50,460 nucleotides of DNA from Azospirillum melinis (GCF_013340935.1 NZ_WHOS01000052.1:1-50460); one strand, 5' to 3'; counted from the stretch's first letter, positions 24,000 to 33,330 are shown. A program made the numbers and translations. The notes: generated from the sequence alone by a model not told the origin.

Positions 24000-24392
24000 A
24001 TGGACAGCATCATCATGGACACCGCCGCTTCGGAAACCGTCTGGACCCAGGTCGGCAGCATCGACGACATCCCCGTGCTGGGCTCGCGCGTCGTCCGCAC
24101 CCCCGGCGGCGACATCGCCCTGTTCCGCACGGCGGCCGACGAGGTCTTCGCCCTGGAGGATGCCTGCCCGCACAAGCAGGGGCCGCTGTCCCAGGGCATC
24201 GTCCACGGTCGCCGCGTCACCTGCCCGCTGCACAGCTGGGTGATCGAGCTGGCGACCGGCGAGGCCGTCGCCCCCGATGAGGGCCGCACCGGCCATGTTC
24301 CGGTGCGGGTGGAGGGACGGAGCGTCTCCCTCGCGCTGGCCGAGGCCAAGCTGTCGCGCGGCGGCTGCCGCAAGGCCTGCGGCCATGTTTGA
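24000..24392 (+). CDS. nirD: Nitrite reductase small subunit NirD with intact Rieske motif
   Basis: Small partner of NirB, 130 residues. A Rieske-type fold covers about residues 14-112 and retains both iron-sulfur binding pairs: CPHKQGPLSQG and CPLHSW (CxH and CxxH). E. coli NirD lacks these ligands, so this subunit may carry a [2Fe-2S] cluster and take part in electron transfer. The C-terminal tail SRGGCRKACGHV adds two further cysteines. The ATG comes six bases after the nirB stop. Its end overlaps the nasA start by eight bases. Confidence 0.93.
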   Translation: MDSIIMDTAASETVWTQVGSIDDIPVLGSRVVRTPGGDIALFRTAADEVFALEDACPHKQGPLSQGIVHGRRVTCPLHSWVIELATGEAVAPDEGRTGHVPVRVEGRSVSLALAEAKLSRGGCRKACGHV

Positions 24393-27078
24393 CGGGGCGG
24401 AGTCGTCCTCCGGGCCGAAACAGGAGGTGAAGACCACCTGTCCCTATTGCGGGGTCGGGTGCGGGGTGATCGCGCGCGTTTCGGCCGATGGCGCCGTGAC
24501 CGTGCGCGGCGATGCCGACCACCCGGCGAACCGGGGACGGCTCTGCTCCAAGGGATCGGCGCTGGCCGACACGCTGGTGCCGGACGGGCGGCTGCTCCAT
24601 CCGGAAATCGGTGACCGGCGCGTGTCCTGGGACGTGGCGCTGGACGAGGTGGCCCGGCGCTTCTCCGACACCATCGCCAGGCACGGGCCGGACTCCGTGG
24701 CCTTCTACGTCTCCGGCCAGCTGCTGACCGAGGATTACTACGTCGCCAACAAGCTGATGAAGGGCTTCATCGGCTCGGCGAACATCGACACCAACTCGCG
24801 GCTGTGCATGGCCTCGTCGGTGGTCGGGCACAAGCGCGGGCTTGGCGCCGATGCTGTGCCGGGGAGCTACGAGGATTTCGAGTGCGCCGATCTGGTGGTG
24901 CTGGTGGGGTCGAACCTCGCCTGGTGCCACCCGGTTTTGCACCAGCGGCTGCTGGCGGCGCGGGCCGGGCGCGGCACGCGGATCGTCGTGGTCGATCCGC
25001 GGCGCACCGATTGCGTCGATGCCGCCGACCGCCATCTGGCGCTGAAGGCCGGCACCGACGCACTGCTGTTCAACGGGCTTCTGGCCTATCTGGACGGCAA
25101 CGGCCATCGCGACGCTGGCTTCGTCGCCGCCCATGCAGCGGGGGTGGAGGAGGCGCTGGCCGCCGCCCGCGCCGATGCGTCGGACATCGCGACGGTGGCC
25201 CGCCGCTGTGGGTTGGCCGAGGCGGAGGTCGCCGCCTTCTATGCGCAGTTCGCCGCGACAGACCGGGTGGTGACGGTCTATTCCCAGGGGGTCAACCAGT
25301 CCTCCCAGGGCAGCGACACCGTCAACGCCATCCTGAACGTCCACTTCCTGACCGGTCGCATCGGCCAGCCGGGTTGCGGCCCCTTCTCCGTCACCGGGCA
25401 GCCGAACGCCATGGGTGGGCGCGAGGTCGGTGGGCTGGCGAACCAGCTGGCCGCCCATATGGGCTTTACCGAAACGGAGGTGGACCGGGTCGGCCGCTTC
25501 TGGAACGCGCCGCGCGTGGCGGCCAAGCCGGGGCTGAAGGCGGTCGATCTGTTCCGCGCCATCGAGGCCGGCACGGTCAAGGCGGTGTGGATCATGGCGA
25601 CCAACCCCGCCGTCAGCATGCCCGATGCCGGCCGGGTCTGCCGGGCGCTGGAGCGCTGCGAGACGGTGGTGGTCTCCGACTGCATCCGCGACACCGACAC
25701 CGGCCGCTTCGCCCATATCCGCCTGCCGGCCAGGGGGTGGAGCGAGAAGGACGGCACCGTCACCAACTCCGACCGCACCGTCTCGCGCCAGCGCGCCTTC
25801 AAGGCGGAGGCGGGGGAGGCGCGGGCCGACTGGTGGATCGTCACCCAGGTCGCCCGCCGGATGGGTTTCGCCGAGGCCTTCCCGTATGAAAGCGCCGCCG
25901 CTGTGTTCCGCGAGCATGCGGCGCTGTCGGCATTCGAGAATGGCGGGACACGGGCCTTCGACATCGGGGCGCTGGGCGGGCTGGACGATGCCGGCTATGA
26001 CGCGCTCGCGCCCTTCCCCTGGCCCTGGCGGGCGGGGGGCGAACCGCAGAAGCGGCTGTTCGGCGACGGGCGGTTCTTCACCGCGGACGGGCGCGCCCGG
26101 ATGCTGCCGGTCACGGCGAAGCCGCTGCCGCGCAGCGTGCCGGACGGTGCCCTGCTGCTGAACACGGGCCGGCTGCGCGACCAGTGGCACACCATGACCC
26201 GCACCGGACTGTCGGCGCGGCTGTCGGCCCACGCGCCGGAACCGCGGCTGGACGTCAATCCGGCCGACGCGCTGGTGCGGGGGCTGGTGGATGGCGGGCT
26301 GGCCCGCATCGCCACGGTGGTTGGGGAGGGGGCGGGTGAAGCGTTGGCCCGCGTCCGCGTCACCGATGCCCAGGGCGAAGGCACCATCTTCCTGCCGATG
26401 CATTGGACCGACCGCTTCACCGGCGGCTGCGTCATCGGCCGGCTGATCGACGACGGGGCGGTGGACCCCTTCTCCGGCCAGCCCGACCTGAAGCGGATGC
26501 CGGCGACGGTGGAGCCCTGGCGGCCGCACTGGACCGCCTTCCTGCTGACCCGTCAGCCGGTGGGCCCTGTCCATGGCGGCTATTGGGCCCGCCGCGCAGT
26601 GGCGGGCGGGCATCTGGTGGAGATGGCGGGGATGGGGGCGATTCCGGCGGTGGAGTCCTGGCTGCCCGGTCTCGATCCGGCCGAGGCGGCGGTGGAGTTC
26701 CGCGACCATGCGCGCGGCGGCCTGCGGATGGCCTGGATGGATGGGGACCGTCTGGAGGCCTGCCTGTTCGTCGCCGCCGACGGGCGTCTGCCGCCCCGCG
26801 GCTGGCTCGCCGGGCTGCTGGAGACGGACAGTCTGGAGGACGGCGCGCGGGCCGGTCTGCTCGCCGGCCGGGCGCCGGGGGTGCCGGCGGATGAGGGGCG
26901 GATCGTCTGCGCCTGCTTCAGCGTCGGGATCAACCGGCTGGCGGGCGCCATCCGCGACCGCCGGCTGACCAGCGTGGCGGAGATCGGCGCGGCGTTGAAG
27001 GCCGGCACGAATTGTGGTTCCTGCGTGCCCGAACTCAAGGAGGTGCTTCGTCATGCCCACCAGCGCGAAGTGGCTTGA
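24385..27078 (+). CDS. nasA: Assimilatory nitrate reductase catalytic subunit
   Basis: Molybdopterin enzyme that reduces nitrate to nitrite in the cytoplasm, 897 residues. Cys19, Cys22, Cys26 and Cys54 form the N-terminal [4Fe-4S] motif (TCPYCGVGCG, GRLCSKG). Molybdopterin-dinucleotide-binding blocks follow, such as GSANIDTNSRLCMASSVVG, and NAMGGREVGGLANQLAAHMG. The C-terminus has an extra BFD-like [2Fe-2S] domain (CACFSVGINRLAGAI, GTNCGSCVPEL), as in NasA rather than NarB types without it. There is no Tat signal. The ATG at 24385 lies inside the end of nirD, so translation is coupled. cobA overlaps its 3' end. Confidence 0.97.
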   Translation: MFDGAESSSGPKQEVKTTCPYCGVGCGVIARVSADGAVTVRGDADHPANRGRLCSKGSALADTLVPDGRLLHPEIGDRRVSWDVALDEVARRFSDTIARHGPDSVAFYVSGQLLTEDYYVANKLMKGFIGSANIDTNSRLCMASSVVGHKRGLGADAVPGSYEDFECADLVVLVGSNLAWCHPVLHQRLLAARAGRGTRIVVVDPRRTDCVDAADRHLALKAGTDALLFNGLLAYLDGNGHRDAGFVAAHAAGVEEALAAARADASDIATVARRCGLAEAEVAAFYAQFAATDRVVTVYSQGVNQSSQGSDTVNAILNVHFLTGRIGQPGCGPFSVTGQPNAMGGREVGGLANQLAAHMGFTETEVDRVGRFWNAPRVAAKPGLKAVDLFRAIEAGTVKAVWIMATNPAVSMPDAGRVCRALERCETVVVSDCIRDTDTGRFAHIRLPARGWSEKDGTVTNSDRTVSRQRAFKAEAGEARADWWIVTQVARRMGFAEAFPYESAAAVFREHAALSAFENGGTRAFDIGALGGLDDAGYDALAPFPWPWRAGGEPQKRLFGDGRFFTADGRARMLPVTAKPLPRSVPDGALLLNTGRLRDQWHTMTRTGLSARLSAHAPEPRLDVNPADALVRGLVDGGLARIATVVGEGAGEALARVRVTDAQGEGTIFLPMHWTDRFTGGCVIGRLIDDGAVDPFSGQPDLKRMPATVEPWRPHWTAFLLTRQPVGPVHGGYWARRAVAGGHLVEMAGMGAIPAVESWLPGLDPAEAAVEFRDHARGGLRMAWMDGDRLEACLFVAADGRLPPRGWLAGLLETDSLEDGARAGLLAGRAPGVPADEGRIVCACFSVGINRLAGAIRDRRLTSVAEIGAALKAGTNCGSCVPELKEVLRHAHQREVA

Positions 27079-28033
27079 TGGTCTGACGGCGCTGGCGCGC
27101 CTCGCGGTCCTGCGGTTCACGGGTGCCGGCGGCGGCGCCCCCACCCTGACCCTCCCCCGCTGGGCGGGGGAGGGGACAAGTGCTTGTCCGAGAAAGCTGC
27201 GGCAGTCCCTCCCCCGCCCAGCGGGGGAGGATAGGTGGGGGCAAGTGACGCTGGTCGGCGCCGGTCCCGGCGACCCCGACCTGCTCACCGTCGCGGCGGT
27301 CAAGGCGCTGGCGGCGGCCGAGGTCGTGCTCTACGACGCGCTGGTCGGCGACGGCATCCTCGACCTCTCCCACCCGAAGGCCGAGCGCATCTGCGTCGGC
27401 AAGCGCTCCGGCCGGCATTCGCTGCCGCAAGGGGAGATCAACGCGCTGATCGCCTTCCATGCCCGGCGCGGCAAGCGGGTGGTGCGGCTGAAGGGCGGCG
27501 ACCCGATGGTGTTCGGCCGGGCCGGCGAGGAGATCGAGCATCTCGACAGTCTCGGCATTCCGGTTCGCGTCATCCCCGGCATCACCGCGGCGCTCGGCTG
27601 TGCCGCCTCCACCGGGCTGTCGCTGACGAAGCGCGGGGTGTCGCGCGCCGTCACCTTCGTCACCGCCCATGGCCGCGACGGCGAGCGGTTCGAACCGGAC
27701 TGGGCGCGGCTGGCCGATCCGCAGGGCACGCTGGCGATCTATATGGGGCGCGAGCAGGCGCGCGCGGTCGGCCAGGGGCTGACCGGGGCCGGGCTGCCGG
27801 CCGCGACCCCGGTGCTGGCGGTGGAGAATGGCTGCCGGCCCGACGAGCGCCGCTATTGGACGACGCTCGGCCGGATGGCGGAGCAGGGTGTGGCCGCCGG
27901 CAAGGGGCCGACCCTGCTGCTGGTAGGCGAGGCGCTACGCCCGCGCCAAGCCATCAATAAAATGGTGGGGACGGCGGACCCCATTGACCTCCGCGCGCTT
28001 GGCGACCTCGCTCAGGGGTTCGATCACGACTGA
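27053..28033 (+). CDS. cobA: Uroporphyrinogen-III C-methyltransferase (siroheme/cobalamin)
   Basis: Methylates uroporphyrinogen III with S-adenosylmethionine to precorrin-2, the first step to the siroheme used by NirB. The core starts at VTLVGAGPGDPDLLTVAAVKAL and contains RLKGGDPMVFGRAGEE, IPVRVIPGITAALGCAA and LAIYMGREQ, all family hallmarks. The start is uncertain. ATG 27053 overlaps nasA by 26 bases and yields an extra 64-residue N-terminus, about half of it encoded by a palindromic element. A GTG at 27245, preceded by GGTGGGGG, gives the usual length (262 residues). The 3' end overlaps the opposite NlpC/P60 gene by 99 bases. Confidence 0.92.
   Translation: MPTSAKWLDGLTALARLAVLRFTGAGGGAPTLTLPRWAGEGTSACPRKLRQSLPRPAGEDRWGQVTLVGAGPGDPDLLTVAAVKALAAAEVVLYDALVGDGILDLSHPKAERICVGKRSGRHSLPQGEINALIAFHARRGKRVVRLKGGDPMVFGRAGEEIEHLDSLGIPVRVIPGITAALGCAASTGLSLTKRGVSRAVTFVTAHGRDGERFEPDWARLADPQGTLAIYMGREQARAVGQGLTGAGLPAATPVLAVENGCRPDERRYWTTLGRMAEQGVAAGKGPTLLLVGEALRPRQAINKMVGTADPIDLRALGDLAQGFDHD
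27137..27242. repeat. 106-bp compound palindromic element within the 5' end of cobA
   Basis: The outer arms GCCCCCACC (27137-27145) and GGTGGGGGC (27234-27242) are perfect inverted repeats. Inside are two copies of a 21-base palindrome (CTCCCCCGC-TGG-GCGGGGGAG type), each the reverse complement of the other, around the small palindrome GACAAGTGCTTGTC. The arrangement resembles a BIME/REP inverted pair. The cobA frame remains open through it. Confidence 0.85.
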
Positions 28034-28717
28034 CATGGTGAAGACGGTGGCGTGCAGCAGGTTCGTCCCGTCCACCATCAGCCCGACATGGCCGGGGAAG
28101 AAGACGATGTCGCCGCGCCGATACTCGACGCCGTTGCCGTCCTCCGAGAGCCACGCTCCCAGCCGCCCGTCCTTGCGCTGCATGCCGCTGCTGTGGTGGG
28201 AGACTGTCCCGGCCGCCGCCATGGCGGTCAGCACCAGCCCGGAACAGTCGATGCCGAAGCTGCTGCGCCCGCCCCAGACATAGGGCGTCTCCAGAAAGCG
28301 CAGGGCGGTGGCGATGTGGTCAGTCGCAGGCGCCGCGTCCACCGGCTCCAGCCAGCCCGCGAACAGCCACAGCCCGTCGTCGGTGCCGACCCAGCCGTTT
28401 TCGGCCCGGCCGTCCAGCGTCACCAGCGACCCGAAGCTGAGCGTCGCCACCGGCGGCGCCCGGTGCGTCGGGCCGGGGTGCAGGTCGGCGCGCAGGGCCC
28501 GCACGCGGTGGGTGGGGGCCGCCGGCTCCCGATGCGCGGTGCCGGGGGGCAGCCAGCCGACATGGCCGTCGAAGGCGTTCTCCGCCCGCAGCCAGCCGCC
28601 ACGCTCCTCCAGAATGCGGAAGCGCTCGCCGCGGATCATCTCGCTGGTCTGGGGAACGCCGTCGCGCGGCTCCTCCAGCAGGACGGCGTGCGGGGCGGTC
28701 AGTTGGCGCAGGGTCAT
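27935..28717 (-). CDS. NlpC/P60 family peptidase with SH3 domains
   Basis: Predicted cell-wall or murein-peptide hydrolase, 260 residues. Two SH3-like segments come first (about 8-60 and 75-130: GWLRAENAFDGHVGWLPPG and LVTLDGRAENGWVGTDDGLWLFAGW). The catalytic domain follows from about 140, with the nucleophile in FGIDCSGLV, His in IVFFPGHVGLMV and a third polar residue in LLHATVF. The layout is that of dipeptidyl-peptidase VI-like enzymes. No signal peptide is visible, so it may act on imported peptides. ATG 28717 and 28732 are both possible starts; neither has a clear ribosome-binding site. Its end overlaps cobA on the other strand. Confidence 0.88.
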   Translation of the reverse strand: MTLRQLTAPHAVLLEEPRDGVPQTSEMIRGERFRILEERGGWLRAENAFDGHVGWLPPGTAHREPAAPTHRVRALRADLHPGPTHRAPPVATLSFGSLVTLDGRAENGWVGTDDGLWLFAGWLEPVDAAPATDHIATALRFLETPYVWGGRSSFGIDCSGLVLTAMAAAGTVSHHSSGMQRKDGRLGAWLSEDGNGVEYRRGDIVFFPGHVGLMVDGTNLLHATVFTMSVVIEPLSEVAKRAEVNGVRRPHHFIDGLARA

Positions 28718-28957
28718 GGTGGCGGGCCGCATTTGGGGAAACCGGCTGCGACCTTAGCGCCGCCGCCGCGGTGGTGCGAGGGATAAAGCACATCCGTCAT
28801 TTCGCCGGGCTTTCCGTCATTCCGCCGGAAAACTCAAGCGCAACCGGCGCATTGCCCGGTTCTGCCCGGCTGCATCCGCCGACATGTTTCGTGTGCGGGC
28901 CAAACCATCGGCATGGCTCGCCAACACGGAACACGGCTGAACAGAGGAGCGGGAAAG

Positions 28958-30037
28958 ATGGCAACGATGAAGGTTCTGGTTCTGGGTGCGGGCAAGATCG
29001 GCTCGATGATCGGCACGCTGCTGTCCGAGACCGGCGATTTCGCCGTCACCATCGGCGACCGGGACGAGGCGCTGCTCTACCGCGCCGAACATGCCGGGCT
29101 GCGGGTGATGCGCGTCGATGTCGAGGATCGGGAGTCGCTGCGCGCCGCCATGGAAGGCCAGCAGGCGGTCTTAAGCGCCTGCCCCTTCACCCTGACCCCG
29201 GCCATCGCCACCGCCGCCGTCGCGGCCGGCGCCCATTACCTGGATCTGACCGAGGATGTCGCCGCCACCCGCAAGGTGAAGATGCTGGCGGAGACCGCCG
29301 GCACGGCGCTGATCCCGCAATGCGGTCTGGCGCCGGGCTTCATCTCCATCGTCGGCCATGACCTTGCCCGCCGCTTCGACGAGCTGCACAATTTGCATCT
29401 CCGGGTCGGCGCCCTGCCGCAATACCCGACCAACGCCCTGAAATACAATCTGACCTGGAGCACCGACGGGCTGATCAACGAATACTGCAACCCGTGCGAG
29501 GCCATCGTCGACGGCCGCCCGCATGAGGTGATGCCGCTGGAGGGTGACGAGCGCTTCGCGCTGGACGGCGTCGATTACGAGGCCTTCAACACCTCGGGCG
29601 GGCTGGGCTCGCTGTGCGAGACGCTGGCCGGCAAGGTGCGGAACCTCGACTACAAGACGGTCCGCTACCCCGGCCACCGCGACATCGTCCGCCTGCTGAT
29701 CCGCGACCTGCGGCTGGGCGAGCGGCGCCACCTGCTGAAGGACGTGCTGGAGACCGCGGTGCCGCTGACCCTGCAGGACGTGGTTCTGGTGCTGGCGACC
29801 GCCACCGGCATGCAGGACGGCGAGCTGCGGCAGGAGACCTTCGCCACCAAGATCTACAGCAAGCCCATCGCCGGCCGGACCTGGAGCGCCATCCAGGTCA
29901 CCACCGCCGCCGGCATCTGCGCCGTGCTGGACCTGCTGCGCGAGGGTTCCATCCCGCAGGCCGGCTTCATCCGGCAGGAACAGGTGCCGCTGGATGCCTT
30001 CCTGAACAACCGCTTCGGGCGGCATTACAAGGGGTGA
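28958..30037 (+). CDS. Saccharopine dehydrogenase family protein
   Basis: Cytosolic NAD(P)-binding oxidoreductase, 359 residues. A Rossmann fold begins MATMKVLVLGAGKIGSMIGTLL, with VEDRESLRAAMEGQQAVLSACPF around the cofactor site. The substrate domain has YLDLTEDV, IPQCGLAPGFISIVGHDLA and NTSGGLGSLCETL, typical of Lys9-like saccharopine dehydrogenase or lysine/carboxynorspermidine dehydrogenase relatives. The exact substrate cannot be assigned. The ATG at 28958 has GAGGAG 12 bases upstream. It stands alone, convergent with the chemoreceptor gene. Confidence 0.9.
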   Translation: MATMKVLVLGAGKIGSMIGTLLSETGDFAVTIGDRDEALLYRAEHAGLRVMRVDVEDRESLRAAMEGQQAVLSACPFTLTPAIATAAVAAGAHYLDLTEDVAATRKVKMLAETAGTALIPQCGLAPGFISIVGHDLARRFDELHNLHLRVGALPQYPTNALKYNLTWSTDGLINEYCNPCEAIVDGRPHEVMPLEGDERFALDGVDYEAFNTSGGLGSLCETLAGKVRNLDYKTVRYPGHRDIVRLLIRDLRLGERRHLLKDVLETAVPLTLQDVVLVLATATGMQDGELRQETFATKIYSKPIAGRTWSAIQVTTAAGICAVLDLLREGSIPQAGFIRQEQVPLDAFLNNRFGRHYKG

Positions 30038-30070
30038 GGGGCGTCATCGGCCGCCTTCCCGAGCCTGCTT

Positions 30071-32722
30071 TCAGGCCGCCCGCATCTCCCCGACCAGCCC
30101 GTCGACCTGACCGGCCAGCGTCCGCAGCTGCTCCTGCACGGTGGAGGAGGCCGACAGCACGCGGTTGGCCGACTCTCCCGACTCCCGCGCCGCATCGGCG
30201 ACGCTGTCGATGTTGCCGCGGACATGCTGGGTACTGTCCGCCGCCTCGCCGACGTTGCGGGCGATCTCGCGGGTGGCGGCACTCTGCTGCTCCACCGCGG
30301 CGGCGATGGTGGCGGCGATCTCGTTCACTTCGCGGATGGTGCCGGCGATGGAGCGGATGGCGTCCACCGCCTCCTGCGTCACCGACTGCATGGCGGCGAT
30401 CTGGGCGGAGATGTCCTCCGTCGCCTTCGCCGTCTGGGTGGCGAGTCCCTTCACCTCGCTCGCCACGACGGCGAAGCCCTTGCCGGCCTCGCCGGCGCGC
30501 GCCGCCTCGATGGTGGCGTTGAGTGCCAGCAGATTGGTCTGGCCGGCGATGGACTGGATCAGCCCGACCACCTCGCCGATGCGGCCGGCGGTCTGGGCCA
30601 GCCCCTCCACCGTGCGGTCGGTGCGCTCCGCCTCGTCGGCGGCCTTGCGGGCGATCTGGCTGGAGGCGTGGACCTGGGTGCCGATCTCCTGGATCGAGGC
30701 CGACAGCTCCTCCGTCGCGGCGGCGACCGCCTTGACGTTGCCTTCGGCCTGCTGGGAGCTGCCGGCGGCGGTCGTCGCCTCTCCGGCGGTCAGGTCGGCG
30801 CTGCGGGACATGCGTTCGGCCATGCTCTGCATCTCGCCGGCCGCCTGGGAAACGCGGTCCAGCACGCCGCGCACGCTGCTTTCGAAATTCTCGGCCATCT
30901 CGACCATGGCGCGGCGGCGTTCGCCGGCGGCACGGCCGCGTTCGGCCTCGGCCCGCGCGTTGGCGGCCTTCGCTTCGTTGGCGGTGTCGCGGAAGACCAT
31001 CAGGGCGCGGGTCATGTCGCCGATCTCGTCCCCACCGGCGGCCGGGATCGCCGCGTCGAGCCTGCCGGCGGCAATCGCCCGCATGGCGTCGGACAACTGG
31101 CTGAGGCGTGCGACGATGTGGCGGCCCACCACCAGCCAGGCCAGGGCGGCGGCGACGATCAGGCTGCCGACCGCGAACAGGATCAGCATCTTGCGGCCGG
31201 CGGCGATGGTGTCGTCGGTGCCGGCGACGGCGGCCTTGGCCTCCTGCCGCATCGCGGCGATCTTGCGGTCCACCGTGGCGGCGAAGCGCTGGGCCAGCTG
31301 CCGGTTCTCGGCGAGCATTCGCTCGGTTTCCGCCATCGCCGCCAGCTCGCCGCGGCGCAGCGCGATCACCCCCTCCTCGCCGCGGCCGAAGCCGATCAGC
31401 GCCTTCACCAGCGCGGCCAGCACCTCGGTGCCGGCGGCATTGTCGCCCGCCTGGGCGCGCAGCGTGCCGATGCGCTCGAACAGGGAGGAGGAGGCGGACG
31501 AGAAGCGCTTTTCCAAGAGATCGAGCCGGGCGGCGTCGGGAGCCTGCGACGCCTCGTTCAGGGCGCCGGTCAGGGCGGTGCCGTAGGTCGACAGCTCCAG
31601 GTTGGTGCGGAACTGCTCCAGCCCGCGGCCGAGCAGATCCTGCACCGCCTCCTGCACCTGGGACCGGATGTCGAAGTTGGCGCGCTTGATGTCGCTCTGC
31701 ACCTTGCGCAGCGGCGCGTTCAGCAGGGTGAGCAGCTGCGCGGCCTGCGTCCGGGCGGAGCCCAGCCGTTCGGCCAGCCGCCGGTCCACCGACCCGCTGC
31801 TGTTCTCGGTGCCGTCCAGCGCGGCGCGGCGCAGGTCGAAGACATTGTCCTTGCCGTAGCCGAACAGGAACAGCGCGTCGATTTTGGCGGAGGCGTCGGC
31901 CGGCAGCCGGTCGCCCAGCGTGCCGAGCGTGGCCGTCACCTGCGACGAGGCTTCCAGATAGGCCTGCTGCTGCTCGCCGATGGCCTTGGCATCGAGCGCC
32001 GTGCCGGACCGGTTCATGGCGTCGAGCGCCCCGGCGATGCCGCCGCGCAGGTCGTAGAGCGCGATCATCGAGCGCACGGCATCCGACAGCGCTCCCATCT
32101 CGCGGTCGGTGCCGCCGTCGAGCGCCATGCCCTTTTCCTGCAACGCCTGGCCCGACCCGTCGACCAGCGGCGCCAGGGTCTTCAGGAAGCCGTCATAGGT
32201 CTGGGCCAGCCGGGTGGAGGCCGCCTCGCGCCGGTCATGCAGGGACAGGCGCCGCGCCACCCCGTCGTTGAGGCGGTCCAGCGTGCCGATCAGGGCATTG
32301 CCGGTTTCGCGCACCTCGGTCAGCAGCGGGTCCTGCGGCCGGCGGCCGGCCAGCTCGTCCACCAGGGAGAGGAAGCCGCGGGCACGCTCCTGCGCCTCCG
32401 TCCGGAGACGTTCCCGCTCCTCCTGGCTGGCGGCGCCGTCCAGCATCGGGGCGGCCGAGGCGATGGCGCCGCTTTCGCCGGCCAGCCGGGTCGCCAGCTC
32501 CATCTCCGGCAGGCTGGTGTCGGCGATCTGCGCCATCGGCCGCTCGACGGCGGAGAAGGACATCAGCCCGACGCCGCTGGCCGCCACCGTCATCGCCGCC
32601 ATGCCGGCGAAGGCCAGCATCAGCTTCGCCCGCACGCCCAGCTGCAGGCCGGGGCGGCGTCCGCCGCCTGTACCGGACAGGTCGGGACCGGGCTGCGGGG
32701 CGGTGGTTTCGGCGATGGTCAT
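30071..32722 (-). CDS. Methyl-accepting chemotaxis protein with large helical sensor
   Basis: Transmembrane chemoreceptor of 883 residues. Transmembrane helix 1 is at about 34-56, helix 2 at about 510-533. The roughly 450-residue periplasmic region is almost all helical and resembles a duplicated TorS-type sensor (repeated LATRLAGESGAIASAAPML and ERARGFLSLVDELAG-like helices). A HAMP domain follows, then the signalling hairpin with VVGLIQSIAGQTNLLALNATIEAARAGEAGKGFAVVASEVKGLA. No CheR/CheB-binding pentapeptide is seen at the end (EMRAA). The ATG at 32722 is chosen; the frame opens further upstream without receptor-like sequence. The ligand is unknown. Confidence 0.93.
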   Translation of the reverse strand: MTIAETTAPQPGPDLSGTGGGRRPGLQLGVRAKLMLAFAGMAAMTVAASGVGLMSFSAVERPMAQIADTSLPEMELATRLAGESGAIASAAPMLDGAASQEERERLRTEAQERARGFLSLVDELAGRRPQDPLLTEVRETGNALIGTLDRLNDGVARRLSLHDRREAASTRLAQTYDGFLKTLAPLVDGSGQALQEKGMALDGGTDREMGALSDAVRSMIALYDLRGGIAGALDAMNRSGTALDAKAIGEQQQAYLEASSQVTATLGTLGDRLPADASAKIDALFLFGYGKDNVFDLRRAALDGTENSSGSVDRRLAERLGSARTQAAQLLTLLNAPLRKVQSDIKRANFDIRSQVQEAVQDLLGRGLEQFRTNLELSTYGTALTGALNEASQAPDAARLDLLEKRFSSASSSLFERIGTLRAQAGDNAAGTEVLAALVKALIGFGRGEEGVIALRRGELAAMAETERMLAENRQLAQRFAATVDRKIAAMRQEAKAAVAGTDDTIAAGRKMLILFAVGSLIVAAALAWLVVGRHIVARLSQLSDAMRAIAAGRLDAAIPAAGGDEIGDMTRALMVFRDTANEAKAANARAEAERGRAAGERRRAMVEMAENFESSVRGVLDRVSQAAGEMQSMAERMSRSADLTAGEATTAAGSSQQAEGNVKAVAAATEELSASIQEIGTQVHASSQIARKAADEAERTDRTVEGLAQTAGRIGEVVGLIQSIAGQTNLLALNATIEAARAGEAGKGFAVVASEVKGLATQTAKATEDISAQIAAMQSVTQEAVDAIRSIAGTIREVNEIAATIAAAVEQQSAATREIARNVGEAADSTQHVRGNIDSVADAARESGESANRVLSASSTVQEQLRTLAGQVDGLVGEMRAA

Positions 32723-33330
32723 GGCGTCGGTGTCCCTTGAAGGCGGGTGTGGTCGCTGGTCGATCTGCACGAAACGAGGCCGGCACGAACGAGGCCGGCA
32801 CGAACTCTGGCCGGGCGCCGGCAGCCGCCCCTGAGGGTTGCGCGTCCGCATTGTGCGCAATCATGGCAATGCAAGCGCTGCGAGGTGCTTGCGACCATCG
32901 GCCACACCGGTCCTTGCATGCTTTTCGACAGCCCGAGCGGCCGTCAACTTCTTTTTCCGTGACCGAAAAAAGATAGCACCGCCCTTCCGCTATACGGAAG
33001 AGGTAGACAAAATGGGTGGGGAAATTTCGCTCGCTTGAAATTGTGTCGCCCGCTGCCGGTGGGGTCCGGGCTCCGGTGCCGCAGGGCAGGCCGCGCCTGC
33101 CTCATAATGGCCAAGCCCAAGCCCCGGCCTGGGTCTATGCGCAAGGATCATGGCCATAGCGGGCAGCACCAAAGCTATCCGGGCTATCGACCGACCCTAT
33201 CCCTGTGCTTACCCCCACCGGTGAAAAAGCGATCACTTGGATAGCGGTGCGGCCATACCGATGCCGAGTGGAAGCACCGGGGTGGCGTGGCTAGCTTCAG
33301 ACCAGCAAGTTTCCCCGAGGGAATTCGAGA
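32723..33330. other. 608-bp intergenic region between chemoreceptor and carrier-protein operon
   Basis: No gene is supported. The segment must hold divergent promoters. It contains a 15-base tandem repeat (ACGAGGCCGGCACGA twice, 32774-32803), an AT-richer stretch around 32940-33035 with a hairpin CTTCCG/CGGAAG (32984-33000), and an inverted pair GCTATCC (33174) / GGATAGC (33239). No clear sigma-70 or sigma-54 promoter was recognised. Confidence 0.5.
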
